Of a stretch of DNA of 64,000 nucleotides, positions 9,709 to 18,174 are shown one piece after another. Below the pieces are notes generated by a model. It had not been told where the DNA came from, did no database searches, and saw only the letters and a program-made list of their open reading frames with translations. A program made the position numbers and the translations under genes. The stretch's first letter is position 1; the number at the start of each line of letters is the position of its first letter. This DNA comes from Actinokineospora pegani (GTDB taxonomy: Bacteria; Actinomycetota; Actinomycetes; Mycobacteriales; Pseudonocardiaceae). The stretch spans positions 103,950 through 167,949 of the forward strand of contig NZ_WHOL01000061.1 in the NCBI RefSeq assembly GCF_009745975.1, in the 5' to 3' direction.

Positions 9709-10437
9709 ATGCCACGCAGCCTCACCCCTCGGCCCATCGGGGGGCTGGGCCAGAGCGAGGGCGGACTGGCCATCGCCCTGGTCGACGGGGTGCCGATGTT
9801 CCGCGAAGGGCTCTCGGCCCTGGTGCTGCGCACCCGGGGCCTGCGGTGGCTGGGGGCCACGGACACGCCGCAGGGCGCGCTGCAGTTCGCCGAGCGGTAC
9901 CGGCCGGACGTGGTGATGATCGACTCCGGGCTGGACCCGCGGCACCACCTCAGCCACACCCTCACCGGGGCCAACGGGGACCTGGTCGTGCTGATCCTGG
10001 TGCGCGACGGGCACCGCACGACCCAGTACGTGGCGACCGCGATCGCCGCGGGCGTGCACGGTGTGATCCTCCGCTCGGCCGAGCCGCCGCAGTTGCTGGA
10101 GGCCGTCCAGGCGACCCACCGCGACCGCCGGTACGTCGACCCGGCACTCGCCGCCACGGTCGCCGCGCCGCGCAGCCGCCTCGCGCACATCGGCGAGGGC
10201 GAGCAGCAGCCGCTGTCGCGCCGCGAGTTCCAGGTGTTGCAGCTCATCGCCGACGGCCTGGAGAACCAGGCGATCGCCAAGATCCTCTACGTCTCGGTGG
10301 AGACCGTGCGGACCCACGTGAAGAGCATCCTGCGCAAGCTCTCCGCCCGGGACCGGACGCACGCGGTGGCCGTGGCCTTCAAGTCCGGGGTCCTCATCGC
10401 GCCGCCCCCTCGACGGTCGACGACCGAGCGGACGTGA
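9709..10437 (+). CDS. LuxR/NarL-type regulator with an atypical receiver domain
   Basis: A 242-aa DNA-binding response-regulator-like protein. Residues 20-145 form a receiver fold and 170-235 a LuxR helix-turn-helix (LSRREFQVLQLIADGLENQA, then VSVETVRTHVKSILRKLSAR). The acceptor Asp is present (D72 in VVMIDSGL). The usual acidic pair is reduced to D26-G27 (ALVDGVPMF), and the conserved Lys is replaced by Arg (R122 in GVILRS). Phosphorylation by a kinase is therefore doubtful, and no histidine kinase is adjacent. The ATG at 9709 has AGGAGGA upstream. It may be controlled by ligand, by level, or through the 25-bp palindrome upstream. Confidence 0.85.
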   Translation: MPRSLTPRPIGGLGQSEGGLAIALVDGVPMFREGLSALVLRTRGLRWLGATDTPQGALQFAERYRPDVVMIDSGLDPRHHLSHTLTGANGDLVVLILVRDGHRTTQYVATAIAAGVHGVILRSAEPPQLLEAVQATHRDRRYVDPALAATVAAPRSRLAHIGEGEQQPLSRREFQVLQLIADGLENQAIAKILYVSVETVRTHVKSILRKLSARDRTHAVAVAFKSGVLIAPPPRRSTTERT

Positions 10438-10487
10438 CCGGAACCACAGGTTCGCAACCGCCATCCGAGCGACTTTCCTTGCCGGAG

Positions 10488-10501
10488 TTACCCGCAAGTA
10501 A
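10488..10501 (+). promoter_or_regulatory. YTACY-N4-AGTAR site 1 upstream of fadE5
   Basis: TTACC-CGCA-AGTAA, 84 bp before the fadE ATG. It is the first of two copies whose centres are 24 bp apart, placed where a TetR repressor would cover the promoter. Confidence 0.65.
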
Positions 10502-10511
10502 TATGCTGTTG

Positions 10512-10525
10512 TTACCGGTGAGTAG
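10512..10525 (+). promoter_or_regulatory. YTACY-N4-AGTAR site 2 upstream of fadE5
   Basis: TTACC-GGTG-AGTAG, 60 bp before the fadE ATG. A third, half-matching copy (TTACC-CGCA at 10549) follows. Same motif as before etfD, tetR and fabG4/fadA2. Confidence 0.65.
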
Positions 10526-10585
10526 CGCGCTTCTGCTCGCGGCTTGACTTACCCGCACGAGCGTGAGGGACACGGAGCAACCACC

Positions 10586-12418
10586 ATGGGTCACTACAAG
10601 AGCAACGTCCGCGACCTCGAGTTCAACCTGTTCGAGGTCTTCGGCGTGCAGGAGCGCCTCGGCAAGGGCGTCCTGGCCGACTCCGACGAGGACACCGCCC
10701 GCGGCGCCCTCGCCGAACTCAACAAGCTCGCGATCGGCCCGTTGGCGGAGTCCTTCGCCGACGCCGACCGCAACCCGCCGGTGTACGACCCCAAGACGTT
10801 CAGCGCCACGCTGCCCGAGGGGTTCCGGAAGTCGTTCCAGGAGCTCTGGGACGGCGAGTGGTGGCGGCTGGCGCTGACCACCGACCTCGGCGGCCTCGGC
10901 ATCCCCCCGTCGGTCCAGTGGGCCGCGGCCGAGCTGATCCTGGGGGCCAACCCGCCGCTGTTCATGTACCTCGCGGGCCCGGCGTTCGCGATGATCGTGG
11001 ACCGCAACGGGACCGAGGAGCAGCAGCGCTGGGCCCGGTTCATGATCGAGAAGTGCTGGGGCGCCACCATGGTGCTCACCGAGCCGGACGCCGGTTCCGA
11101 CGTCGGCGCGGGCCGCACCAAGGCCGTCAAGCAGGACGACGGCACCTGGCACATCGACGGCGTGAAGCGCTTCATCACCTCGGCCGACCAGGACCTGACC
11201 GACAACATCATGCACCTGGTGCTGGCCCGCCCCGAGGGCGCGGGCGCGGGCACCAAGGGCCTGTCGCTGTTCCTGGTGCCGAAGTTCCACTTCGACACCG
11301 AGACCGCGGAGCTGGGCGAGCGCAACGGCGCCTTCGTCACCAACGTCGAGCACAAGATGGGCATCAAGGCGTCCACCACGTGCGAGCTGACCTTCGGCCA
11401 GCACGGCACGCCCGCGGTCGGCTGGCTGCTCGGCGAGGTGCACAACGGCATCGCGCAGATGTTCCAGGTCATCGAGTACGCCCGGATGATGGTCGGCACC
11501 AAGGCCATCGCGACCCTGTCGACCGGCTACCTCAACGCGCTCGAGTACGCCAAGGAGCGCGTGCAGGGCGCCGACCTGCCGAACATGCTCGACAAGACCG
11601 CCCCGCGCGTCACCATCACCCACCACCCGGACGTCCGCCGCTCGCTGATGCTGCAGAAGGCGTACGCGGAGGGCCTGCGCGCGGTGTACCTCTACACCGC
11701 CACCTTCCAGGACCAGATCTGGACCGGCGAGGGCGACGAGGAGTCGCAGAAGCTCGCCGAGCGGGTCAACGACCTGCTGCTCCCGATCGTCAAGGGCGTC
11801 GGCTCCGAGCGGGCCACCGAGCAGCTCGTGCAGTCGCTGCAGACCCTGGGCGGTTCGGGCTTCCTGCAGGACTACCCGATCGAGCAGTACATCCGCGACT
11901 CCAAGATCGACTCGCTCTACGAGGGCACCACGGCCATCCAGTCCCTGGACTTCTTCTTCCGGAAGATCATCCGGGACAAGGGCCAGGCGCTGGCGTACCT
12001 GGCGGGCGAGATCAGCAACTTCATCGAGGCCGAGGGCGGCAACGGCAGGCTCAAGAACGAGCGCGCCCTGCTCAAGCAGGCCCTCGAGGACGTCCAGGGC
12101 ATGCTGGGCGCGCTGATCCAGTACCTCACCGCCTCGCAGGACGACCCGCAGAACATCAACAAGGTGGGCCAGCACAGCGTCCGCCTGCTGATGGGCACCG
12201 GCGACCTCCTGGTCGGCTGGCTGCTGCAGCGCCAGGCCGAGATCGCCATCACCAAGCTCGACGGCGGCGCCGCGGGCAAGGACAGGGCCTTCTACGAGGG
12301 CAAGGTCGCCGTCGCGTCCTTCTTCGCGAAGAACGTCCTGCCGGAGCTGTCGGCGGGCCGCAAGATCGTCGAGAACGCCGACAACGACCTGATGGACCTG
12401 GACGAAGCCGCCTTCTAA
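10586..12418 (+). CDS. fadE5: FadE5-like acyl-CoA dehydrogenase
   Basis: A 610-aa flavin acyl-CoA dehydrogenase that oxidises acyl-CoA to enoyl-CoA in beta-oxidation. It starts [20 protein letters not shown], close to mycobacterial FadE5 (Rv0244c, 611 aa), and like it carries an extra C-terminal helical domain. FAD-binding motifs include [20 protein letters not shown] and RFITSADQD. The probable catalytic base is E446 in [16 protein letters not shown]. The ATG at 10586 is preferred because family similarity begins there. Two regulatory palindromes lie upstream and a terminator follows. Its flavin would be reoxidised via ETF and EtfD. Confidence 0.92.
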   Translation: MGHYKSNVRDLEFNLFEVFGVQERLGKGVLADSDEDTARGALAELNKLAIGPLAESFADADRNPPVYDPKTFSATLPEGFRKSFQELWDGEWWRLALTTDLGGLGIPPSVQWAAAELILGANPPLFMYLAGPAFAMIVDRNGTEEQQRWARFMIEKCWGATMVLTEPDAGSDVGAGRTKAVKQDDGTWHIDGVKRFITSADQDLTDNIMHLVLARPEGAGAGTKGLSLFLVPKFHFDTETAELGERNGAFVTNVEHKMGIKASTTCELTFGQHGTPAVGWLLGEVHNGIAQMFQVIEYARMMVGTKAIATLSTGYLNALEYAKERVQGADLPNMLDKTAPRVTITHHPDVRRSLMLQKAYAEGLRAVYLYTATFQDQIWTGEGDEESQKLAERVNDLLLPIVKGVGSERATEQLVQSLQTLGGSGFLQDYPIEQYIRDSKIDSLYEGTTAIQSLDFFFRKIIRDKGQALAYLAGEISNFIEAEGGNGRLKNERALLKQALEDVQGMLGALIQYLTASQDDPQNINKVGQHSVRLLMGTGDLLVGWLLQRQAEIAITKLDGGAAGKDRAFYEGKVAVASFFAKNVLPELSAGRKIVENADNDLMDLDEAAF

Positions 12419-12437
12419 GGGCCAGACAGTTCCGACC

Positions 12438-12469
12438 GAAGGCCCCCGGGGTTCGCCCCGGGGGCCTTC
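12438..12469 (+). terminator. Terminator after fadE5
   Basis: A 14-bp stem, GAAGGCCCCCGGGG with CCCCGGGGGCCTTC, and a TTCG loop, 19 bases after the stop. There is no clear T-run, but stem stability and position fit an intrinsic terminator. Confidence 0.8.
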
Positions 12470-12547
12470 GGCGCGTTCACGGGCCTGCACCGATCTCACA
12501 AGATGGGCGGGGAACAGCCCGGGCCGTCCACTGTGTTGGATGGTTGC

Positions 12548-14362
12548 GTGACTTCGTTGATGCGCGGGCGGGTGCGTGGGGCCGAGCTGGTGGGGCGGGG
12601 CTGGCTCAACACCGGTGGGCGGGAGCTGCACCTGGGGGACTTCCGCGGCAAGGTGGTCCTGCTCGACTTCTGGAGCTTCTGCTGCGTCAACTGCCTGCAC
12701 GTCCTCGACGAGTTGCGGCCGCTCGAGGCGGAGTTCGACGACGTGCTGGTGACCGTGGGGGTGCACTCGCCGAAGTTCAAGCACGAGGCGGAGGCCTCGT
12801 CGCTGGTGGCGGCGGTGGAGCGGTACGGGGTGCACCACCCGGTGTTGGACGACCCCGAGCTGACGACGTGGCAGGCGTACGCGGTGCGGGCCTGGCCGAC
12901 GCTGGTCGTGATCGACCCCGAGGGGTACGTCGTGCACGTCGCCGCGGGGGAGGGGCACGTCGAGGCGTTGCGGCGGGTCGTCGCCGAGGTGGTGGAGGTC
13001 CACGAGGCGAAGGGGACGCTGCACCGGGGCGACGGGCCCTACGTGCCGCCGGTGCCGGAGCACACCGAGTTGCGGTTCCCGGCCAAGGCGACGGCCACGG
13101 AGCGGGGGACGTTGCTGGTCGCCGACACCGCCCACCACCGGGTCGTGGAGCTCGACGGTGAGACCGTGCTGCGGGCCTGGGGAACCGGGGAGCGCGGGCG
13201 GCGGGACGGGACCGAGGCCTCGTTCTCCGAACCGTCCGGGGTCGCCGTGCTGCCGGACGACATCGCCGCAGAGGTCGGGTACCACCTGGTCGTGGCCGAC
13301 ACCGTGAACCACCTGCTGCGCGGGGTCGACACCGACTCCGGCGCGGTCACCACCGTGGCGGGCACGGGGGCGCAGTGGCGCAACGGGCCGACCGGTGGGC
13401 AGGCGACCGAGGTCGACCTGAGCAGCCCGTGGGACCTGGTCTGGTGGGAGCCCGCCGGTGGCGTGGTGATCGCGATGGCGGGCAACCACACGCTCGGCCT
13501 CTTCGACCCCCGCACCGGCGTGGTGGAGCGCTGGGCGGGCACCACGGTCGAGGGGCTCAAGGACGGGCCCAGGGCGGACGCCTTCTTCGCGCAGACCTCG
13601 GGGTTGGCGGCCACCGACGACCGGCTCTGGCTGGTCGACTCCGAGACCTCCGCGCTGCGCTGGGTTGACACCGGCGGGCAGGTGCACACCGCCATCGGGC
13701 GCGGGCTGTTCGACTTCGGGCACCGCGACGGCGACGCCGGGCAGGCCCTGTTGCAGCACCCGCTCGGGGTGACGGCGCTGCCGGACGGGTCGGTCGTCGT
13801 GTCCGACACCTACAACGGGGCGCTGCGGCGGTTCGACCCGGCGACCAACCAGGTCAGCACGCTGGCGACCGGGCTGGCCGAGCCGTCCGGGGCCGCGCTG
13901 CTCGACGGGGAGCTGGTGGTCGTCGCCTCGGCGGCGCACCGGGTGGAGCGGCCCGTCCCGACCAGCGACCTGGTCGCGGGGGAGGCGCACCGGGTGCGCA
14001 GGCCGCCGACGGAGGTCGGGGTCGGGGAGCTGGAGCTGGCGGTGGTGTTCCAGCCGCCGCGCGGGCAGCAGCTCGACGAGCGGTACGGGCCCTCGACCAG
14101 GCTGGAGATCACCTCGTCGCCGCCCGGGCTGCTGGCCGAGGGCGCGGGCGAGGGCACGGACCTGGTCCGCAGGCTGGTGGTCGCGGAGGGTCACACGGAG
14201 GGGGTGCTGCACGTGGTCGCGCAGGCGGCGAGCTGCGATTCGGCAGGCGCCGAACACGGTGCGTGCCACCTGACCAGGCAGGACTGGGGGGTGCCCGTTC
14301 GGGTGGTCGCCGGTGGGCCAGGGCGGCTGCCGCTGGTGCTCGGCGGCATGGACGGGAACTGA
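12548..14362 (+). CDS. Thioredoxin-like/NHL-repeat protein (NHLRC2-like)
   Basis: About 604 aa. Residues 20-160 form a TlpA/thioredoxin fold with the redox motif C46-V-N-C49 in LLDFWSFCCVNCLHVLDELR and the cis-Pro region RAWPTLVVIDPEGYV. From about 175 there are NHL/beta-propeller repeats (LLVADTAHHRVVELD, LVVADTVNHLLRGVD, VVVSDTYNGALRRFD), and the end is a small beta domain. This is the layout of NHLRC2, a conserved but poorly understood family. No signal peptide is seen, so it is probably cytosolic. The GTG at 12548 is tentative; the longer ATG at 12503 adds a Gly/Pro-rich stretch. It stands alone after the fadE terminator. Confidence 0.82.
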   Translation: MTSLMRGRVRGAELVGRGWLNTGGRELHLGDFRGKVVLLDFWSFCCVNCLHVLDELRPLEAEFDDVLVTVGVHSPKFKHEAEASSLVAAVERYGVHHPVLDDPELTTWQAYAVRAWPTLVVIDPEGYVVHVAAGEGHVEALRRVVAEVVEVHEAKGTLHRGDGPYVPPVPEHTELRFPAKATATERGTLLVADTAHHRVVELDGETVLRAWGTGERGRRDGTEASFSEPSGVAVLPDDIAAEVGYHLVVADTVNHLLRGVDTDSGAVTTVAGTGAQWRNGPTGGQATEVDLSSPWDLVWWEPAGGVVIAMAGNHTLGLFDPRTGVVERWAGTTVEGLKDGPRADAFFAQTSGLAATDDRLWLVDSETSALRWVDTGGQVHTAIGRGLFDFGHRDGDAGQALLQHPLGVTALPDGSVVVSDTYNGALRRFDPATNQVSTLATGLAEPSGAALLDGELVVVASAAHRVERPVPTSDLVAGEAHRVRRPPTEVGVGELELAVVFQPPRGQQLDERYGPSTRLEITSSPPGLLAEGAGEGTDLVRRLVVAEGHTEGVLHVVAQAASCDSAGAEHGACHLTRQDWGVPVRVVAGGPGRLPLVLGGMDGN

Positions 14363-14408
14363 TACCACGGCTGCAGGCCGCCCGCGAGCGGACAGTTACC
14401 ATTCGACG

Positions 14409-14729
14409 GTGGCGGAAGCACAACTCGAGATCCAGATGCTCCAGGACCGGCTCCTCGTCCGCCTCTCCACCGAGGAGGGCGAACGACGCAGCTCCGGGGG
14501 CATCGTGATCCCAGCCACCGCGCAGGTGGCCCGACGTCTCGCCTGGGGGGACGTGCAGGGCGTGGGGACCAGCGTGCGCAACATCAAGGTGGGTGACCGG
14601 GTGCTGTTCAACGCCGAGGACCAGTTCGAGGTCGAGGTCCACGGCAAGACGTACCTGGTCATGCGCGAACGAGACGTGCACGCCATCGCCAGCGAGCGCA
14701 CCGAACACGGAACCGGGTTGTACCTGTAA
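14409..14729 (+). CDS. Stand-alone Cpn10/GroES-fold protein
   Basis: A 106-aa protein from a GTG at 14409, with the chaperonin-10 beta-barrel pattern: LQDRLLVRLSTEEGERRSSG, GIVIPATAQ, WGDVQGVG, IKVGDRVLFNAED and VHGKTYLVMRERDVHAI. The Ser/Gly stretch (ERRSSGG) sits where GroES has its mobile loop, but the GroEL-binding Ile/Val/Leu tripeptide is only partly recognisable (GIVIP). No groEL is adjacent, so this is probably a divergent Cpn10 homologue, not the main GroES. It starts about 45 bases after the NHL gene and precedes the VanW gene by 16 bases, likely sharing a transcript. Confidence 0.72.
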   Translation: MAEAQLEIQMLQDRLLVRLSTEEGERRSSGGIVIPATAQVARRLAWGDVQGVGTSVRNIKVGDRVLFNAEDQFEVEVHGKTYLVMRERDVHAIASERTEHGTGLYL

Positions 14730-14745
14730 ACAGGAAAGGTGAGCC

Positions 14746-16617
14746 GTGCCCGACGAGCTCAACCGGCAGGGCGGTCCACGCTGGCCGGAATCGCACGCTG
14801 AGCAAACCGACCTCCTGCCCGCGGTGCCCGCGCCCGGGCAGCGGTGGGACGCCAACACCGAGCGGATCGCCCAGCCCGGCGCCGAGGCCCCCCAGTCGGG
14901 CGAGCCCGACGACGCGCCCAAGCGCAAGCGCAAGCCGCTGATCATCGCGGGGGCGGTGTTCGGCGGCCTCGTGCTGCTCTGGGGAGCGGACCTGGCGCTG
15001 TCGACGGGGAACGTGCCGCGCGGGGTCAGCGTCGCGGGCGTCAGCGTCGGCGGGCTGTCGCACCAGGAGGCCGAGAGGGTCCTGCGCCAGCAGATCGAGC
15101 CGCGGCTGTCGCAACCGGTGTCGGTCCGGGCGGGCGTGGTCGAGCAGGAGCTCGAGCCCTCGGCCACCGGCCTGACCCTGGACTGGAACAAGACCCTGCA
15201 GCAGGCGGGCGACCAGCCGCTGAACCCGTTCACCCGGGTGGCCTCGCTGTTCACCACGACCGACGTCGGCGTGGTGACCGGGACCGACGAGCGCGAGCTG
15301 AACGTGGCGATGGAGAAGCTGCGCGTCGAGGTGGCGCGCGACCCCGCCGAGGGCGGGATCACCTTCGACGGCGCCACCCCGGTGCTGGCCAAGCCGGTGC
15401 CCGGCCAGCAGCTCACCGCCGACGCCGCGCGCGAGAAGCTCGTGGCCGAGTGGGCCAACGGCGAGACCGTGGAGCTGCCGGTCGACTCCACCCCGGTCAA
15501 GACGACCGAGGAGGGCGTGCGCAAGGCGTTCGACGAGGTCGCCACGCCCGCGGTGTCCGGGCCGGTGGTGGTCAAGGGCGAGGGCAAGGACGCCGAGATC
15601 ACCCCGGAGGTGATCGCCTCCGCGCTGTTCTTCGAGATCGGCGAGGGCGGCGAGCTGATCCCCAAGGTGGACAACGGCAAGGTCGTCGAGGCGGTCAAGC
15701 CGCAGCTCGCCTCCACCGAGAAGGAGGGCAAGGACGCCGAGGTCGTGTTCCAGGGCGGCAGGCCCACGGTGACCCCGTCGGTGGAGGGCGTCGGCGTCAA
15801 GTACGACACCGCCTTCGACACGCTGCTCGACGTGCTCAAGAAGACCGACGGCCGCGAGATCAAGGTGGAGTACACCAAGAAGCCCGCCGCGGTGACCACC
15901 GAGGAGGCCAACGGGTACGGCATCAAGGAGGTCATCGGCGAGTTCAGCACCAAGGGCTTCGCCAGCGACTCCGGCACGAACATCCGGGTGGTCGCCGAGA
16001 AGGTCAACGGCGCGATCGTGAAGCCGGGCGACACCTTCAGCCTCAACGGCTACACCGGCCCGCGCACCACCGCCCAGGGCTACGTCGAGGCCGGTGTGAT
16101 CAAGGACGGCGCGCCCGGCCGCGAGGTCGGCGGCGGCATCTCCCAGTTCGCCACCACGCTGTACAACGCGTCGTACTTCGCCGGGCTCAAGGACGCCGGG
16201 CACCGGGAGCACAGCTACTACATCTCGCGCTACCCGGCGGCACGCGAGGCGACGGTGTTCCAGAACCCCGACGGCAGCAGCGTCATCGACCTCAAGTTCA
16301 CCAACGACGCCAAGACCGGCATCGCGATCGAGACCGTGTGGACCTCGAACTCGATCACGGTGAAGATCTGGGGCACCAAGCGCTACAACGTCGAGTCCAT
16401 CCCCGGCGGCCGCACCGCCGAGACCCAGCCGCAGGAGAAGCAGGGCCCGACGACCGGCAAGTGCTCGCCGAGCAACGGCGCCCCCGGCTTCACCACCACC
16501 GACACCCGCGTGCTCCGCGACGTCAACACCAACGCCGAGGTCAGCCGCAGCACCAGGACCGTCAAGTACAACCCGCAGCCGAAGATCGTGTGCCCGCCCG
16601 CGGCACCAAGCGGCTGA
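14746..16617 (+). CDS. VanW-family membrane-anchored envelope protein
   Basis: A 623-aa envelope protein. A cytosolic Pro-rich N-terminus is followed by one membrane helix at about 65-88 (PLIIAGAVFGGLVLLWGADL), so the bulk is extracytoplasmic. Two peptidoglycan-binding-4-like repeats (NVPRGVSVAGVSVGGLSHQE and a second copy) precede the VanW domain from about residue 390: GEFSTKGFASDSGTNIRVVA, KPGDTFSLNGYTGPRT and GREVGGGISQFATTLYNASY. VanW proteins are associated with cell-wall and glycopeptide contexts; the biochemical activity is not settled. The GTG at 14746 has AGGAAAGG upstream. The 3' end is followed by a 43-nt inverted repeat. Confidence 0.88.
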   Translation: MPDELNRQGGPRWPESHAEQTDLLPAVPAPGQRWDANTERIAQPGAEAPQSGEPDDAPKRKRKPLIIAGAVFGGLVLLWGADLALSTGNVPRGVSVAGVSVGGLSHQEAERVLRQQIEPRLSQPVSVRAGVVEQELEPSATGLTLDWNKTLQQAGDQPLNPFTRVASLFTTTDVGVVTGTDERELNVAMEKLRVEVARDPAEGGITFDGATPVLAKPVPGQQLTADAAREKLVAEWANGETVELPVDSTPVKTTEEGVRKAFDEVATPAVSGPVVVKGEGKDAEITPEVIASALFFEIGEGGELIPKVDNGKVVEAVKPQLASTEKEGKDAEVVFQGGRPTVTPSVEGVGVKYDTAFDTLLDVLKKTDGREIKVEYTKKPAAVTTEEANGYGIKEVIGEFSTKGFASDSGTNIRVVAEKVNGAIVKPGDTFSLNGYTGPRTTAQGYVEAGVIKDGAPGREVGGGISQFATTLYNASYFAGLKDAGHREHSYYISRYPAAREATVFQNPDGSSVIDLKFTNDAKTGIAIETVWTSNSITVKIWGTKRYNVESIPGGRTAETQPQEKQGPTTGKCSPSNGAPGFTTTDTRVLRDVNTNAEVSRSTRTVKYNPQPKIVCPPAAPSG

Positions 16618-16651
16618 GCCATCCGGCCCAACTGCCGTTTGGGGTCCGGCC

Positions 16652-16694
16652 GAAGTGGAACCTCCTGGGAGTCGACCCAAGGAGGTTCCACTTC
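16652..16694 (+). promoter_or_regulatory. Long hairpin holding the ribosome-binding site of the DUF1206 gene
   Basis: GAAGTGGAACCTCCT (16652-16666) pairs perfectly with AGGAGGTTCCACTTC (16680-16694) across a 13-base loop that itself contains GGG/CCC. The right arm includes the AAGGAGG Shine-Dalgarno (16679-16685), and the ATG follows at 16697. If folded in mRNA, it would hide the ribosome-binding site. It could also end VanW transcription, but there is no T-run. A translation switch such as an RNA thermometer is possible. Confidence 0.6.
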
Positions 16695-16696
16695 TC

Positions 16697-17521
16697 ATGG
16701 CCACCAGCAGCATCGCGGGCGGCGCCCGCCGCGCTCAGGACAACGGCGGGATCAAGGTCCTGGGTCGGGTGGGCATGGCCTGCTTCGGCCTGGTGTACCT
16801 CATCGTCGCCTACTTGGCGGTGCAGGTCGCCGTGGGCGGCAGCGGGCAGCAGGCCGACCAGACCGGCGCGCTCAGCGAGATCGCGTCCAAGCCCTTCGGG
16901 GCGGTGCTCCTGTGGGTGCTCGCGATCGGCCTGCTGGCCTTCGGGGTCTGGCAGTTGCTGATGGCCGCGACCAGCTTCCACTGGGTGGAGGAGGGCGCCA
17001 AGCGCACGGTGAAGCGCCTCGGCGCCGCCGGTCGCGGCGTCGTCGGGATCTCCGTGGCCATCGCCTCCATCCGCATCGCCACCGGCAGCGGCTCGCAGGG
17101 CGGTGACTCCAAGCAGCAGGAGATGACGGGCAAGCTGCTGGCCCTGCCCGCGGGCCCGGTGATCGTCGGCGTCGTCGCGCTGGTCGTCATCGGCGTGGGC
17201 GTCGCGAGCATCGTCAGCGGCGTGCGCAAGTCGTTCATGAAGGACCTGGACACCAGCGAACTGCCCAACGGCTCGCGCCGCTGGGTCGAGAAGCTGGGCA
17301 TGGTCGGCCACATCGCCAAGGGCGTGGGCATCGCGATCATCGGCATCCTGCTGGGGTTCGCCGCCCTGAACTCCGACGCGGGCGAGGCCGGTGGCCTGGA
17401 CGCGGCGCTGCGGACCCTGGCGGGCCAGCCGTTCGGGACGGCCCTGCTGATCGTGGTGGCCCTGGGCTTCGCCGCCTTCGCCGCGTACTGCCTGGCCGCC
17501 GCGAAGGCCCACCGCACCTGA
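16697..17521 (+). CDS. DUF1206 six-helix membrane protein
   Basis: A 274-aa integral membrane protein made of three DUF1206 repeats of two helices each. Repeats begin at about residues 20 (VLGRVGMACFGLVYLIVAYL), 105 (LGAAGRGVVGISVAIASIRI) and 195 (KLGMVGHIAKGVGIAIIGIL), and each ends with a helix containing A-x-G-F/L (LLWVLAIGLLAFGVWQL, IVGVVALVVIGVG, LLIVVALGFAAFAAYCL). The function of DUF1206 is unknown. Translation may be limited by the hairpin that contains its Shine-Dalgarno. A strong terminator follows. Confidence 0.88.
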   Translation: MATSSIAGGARRAQDNGGIKVLGRVGMACFGLVYLIVAYLAVQVAVGGSGQQADQTGALSEIASKPFGAVLLWVLAIGLLAFGVWQLLMAATSFHWVEEGAKRTVKRLGAAGRGVVGISVAIASIRIATGSGSQGGDSKQQEMTGKLLALPAGPVIVGVVALVVIGVGVASIVSGVRKSFMKDLDTSELPNGSRRWVEKLGMVGHIAKGVGIAIIGILLGFAALNSDAGEAGGLDAALRTLAGQPFGTALLIVVALGFAAFAAYCLAAAKAHRT

Positions 17522-17537
17522 GCTTGAGATGACGCGG

Positions 17538-17576
17538 ACAGCGCCCGCTCATCCCCAAGGGGTGAGCGGGCGCTGT
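17538..17576 (+). terminator. Terminator after the DUF1206 gene
   Basis: ACAGCGCCCGCTCA plus CCCC pairs with GGGG plus TGAGCGGGCGCTGT (one bulged T, AA loop), followed by TGCTGTTCTT. It lies 16 bases past the stop. Confidence 0.8.
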
Positions 17577-17712
17577 TGCTGTTCTTGAAGCGGTCTTCCG
17601 AACCAGTCGGCAACCTGGGTGCTCGTTGAGATAGATGGGCTTCGGTGCACTGGGGGTGGCTTGTGGGGGTGCTGGATCGGGTGGGGGCTGGGCTGGGCGG
17701 CTCGGGGTGGGG

Positions 17713-18174
17713 TTAGGCGGTTTCGGCCTTGTGCTTGAGTTTGGCCAGGGTGGACTCGATGTTGCGCTGGTTCTCGACCACCCGGTCGCTGACACCGGTT
17801 GCCAGGGCGGTGATGGGGCGGTACCAGGACGGCCTGCGGTCCCAGGTGCTCTCGGTGAGGGTGCAGCCCTGCGGGGTCTCCTCGATGTCGTACTGCCACC
17901 GGGAAACCGGCAGCCCCAACGACTTCACCTCGAAGGCGAACCGCTGTGGCGAGGCATCCGTCACCTCGGAGACGGTCGACCACCGCCGCCACCCGCGTCG
18001 GTTGGACCCCTTGAACCGCGCACCGACGACCGGCCCGGAAGCGGCGCCGAGCCACGAGCCGCCGGTGAACTCCGCCGCGGCGGAGGCCATCCCGGCCAGA
18101 TCGCTGACCAGGTCGTAGACGACGGTGGCCGGGGCCTGCACGGACACGGTGGCGGAGGCGGTGGGCTCGGTCAT
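17713..18174 (-). CDS. SRPBCC-superfamily (polyketide cyclase-like) protein
   Basis: A 153-aa START/Bet v1-like protein. It begins MTEPTASATVSVQAPATVVY, the first strand and helix of the fold, followed by FTGGSWLGAASGPVVGARF, FAFEVKSLGLPVSRWQYDIE, CTLTESTWDRRP and a long C-terminal helix (VVENQRNIESTLAKLKHKAE). Such proteins bind hydrophobic ligands in a deep cavity; no catalytic residue can be assigned. The ATG at 18174 overlaps the methyltransferase stop (ATGA), so the two are coupled and probably work in one pathway. Confidence 0.85.
   Translation of the reverse strand: MTEPTASATVSVQAPATVVYDLVSDLAGMASAAAEFTGGSWLGAASGPVVGARFKGSNRRGWRRWSTVSEVTDASPQRFAFEVKSLGLPVSRWQYDIEETPQGCTLTESTWDRRPSWYRPITALATGVSDRVVENQRNIESTLAKLKHKAETA

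Noticed and set aside
10394..14368. A 1324-codon minus-strand frame opposite fadE5 and the thioredoxin-NHL gene
   Set aside because: Shadow frame with no family match; the plus strand carries clear catalytic motifs throughout.
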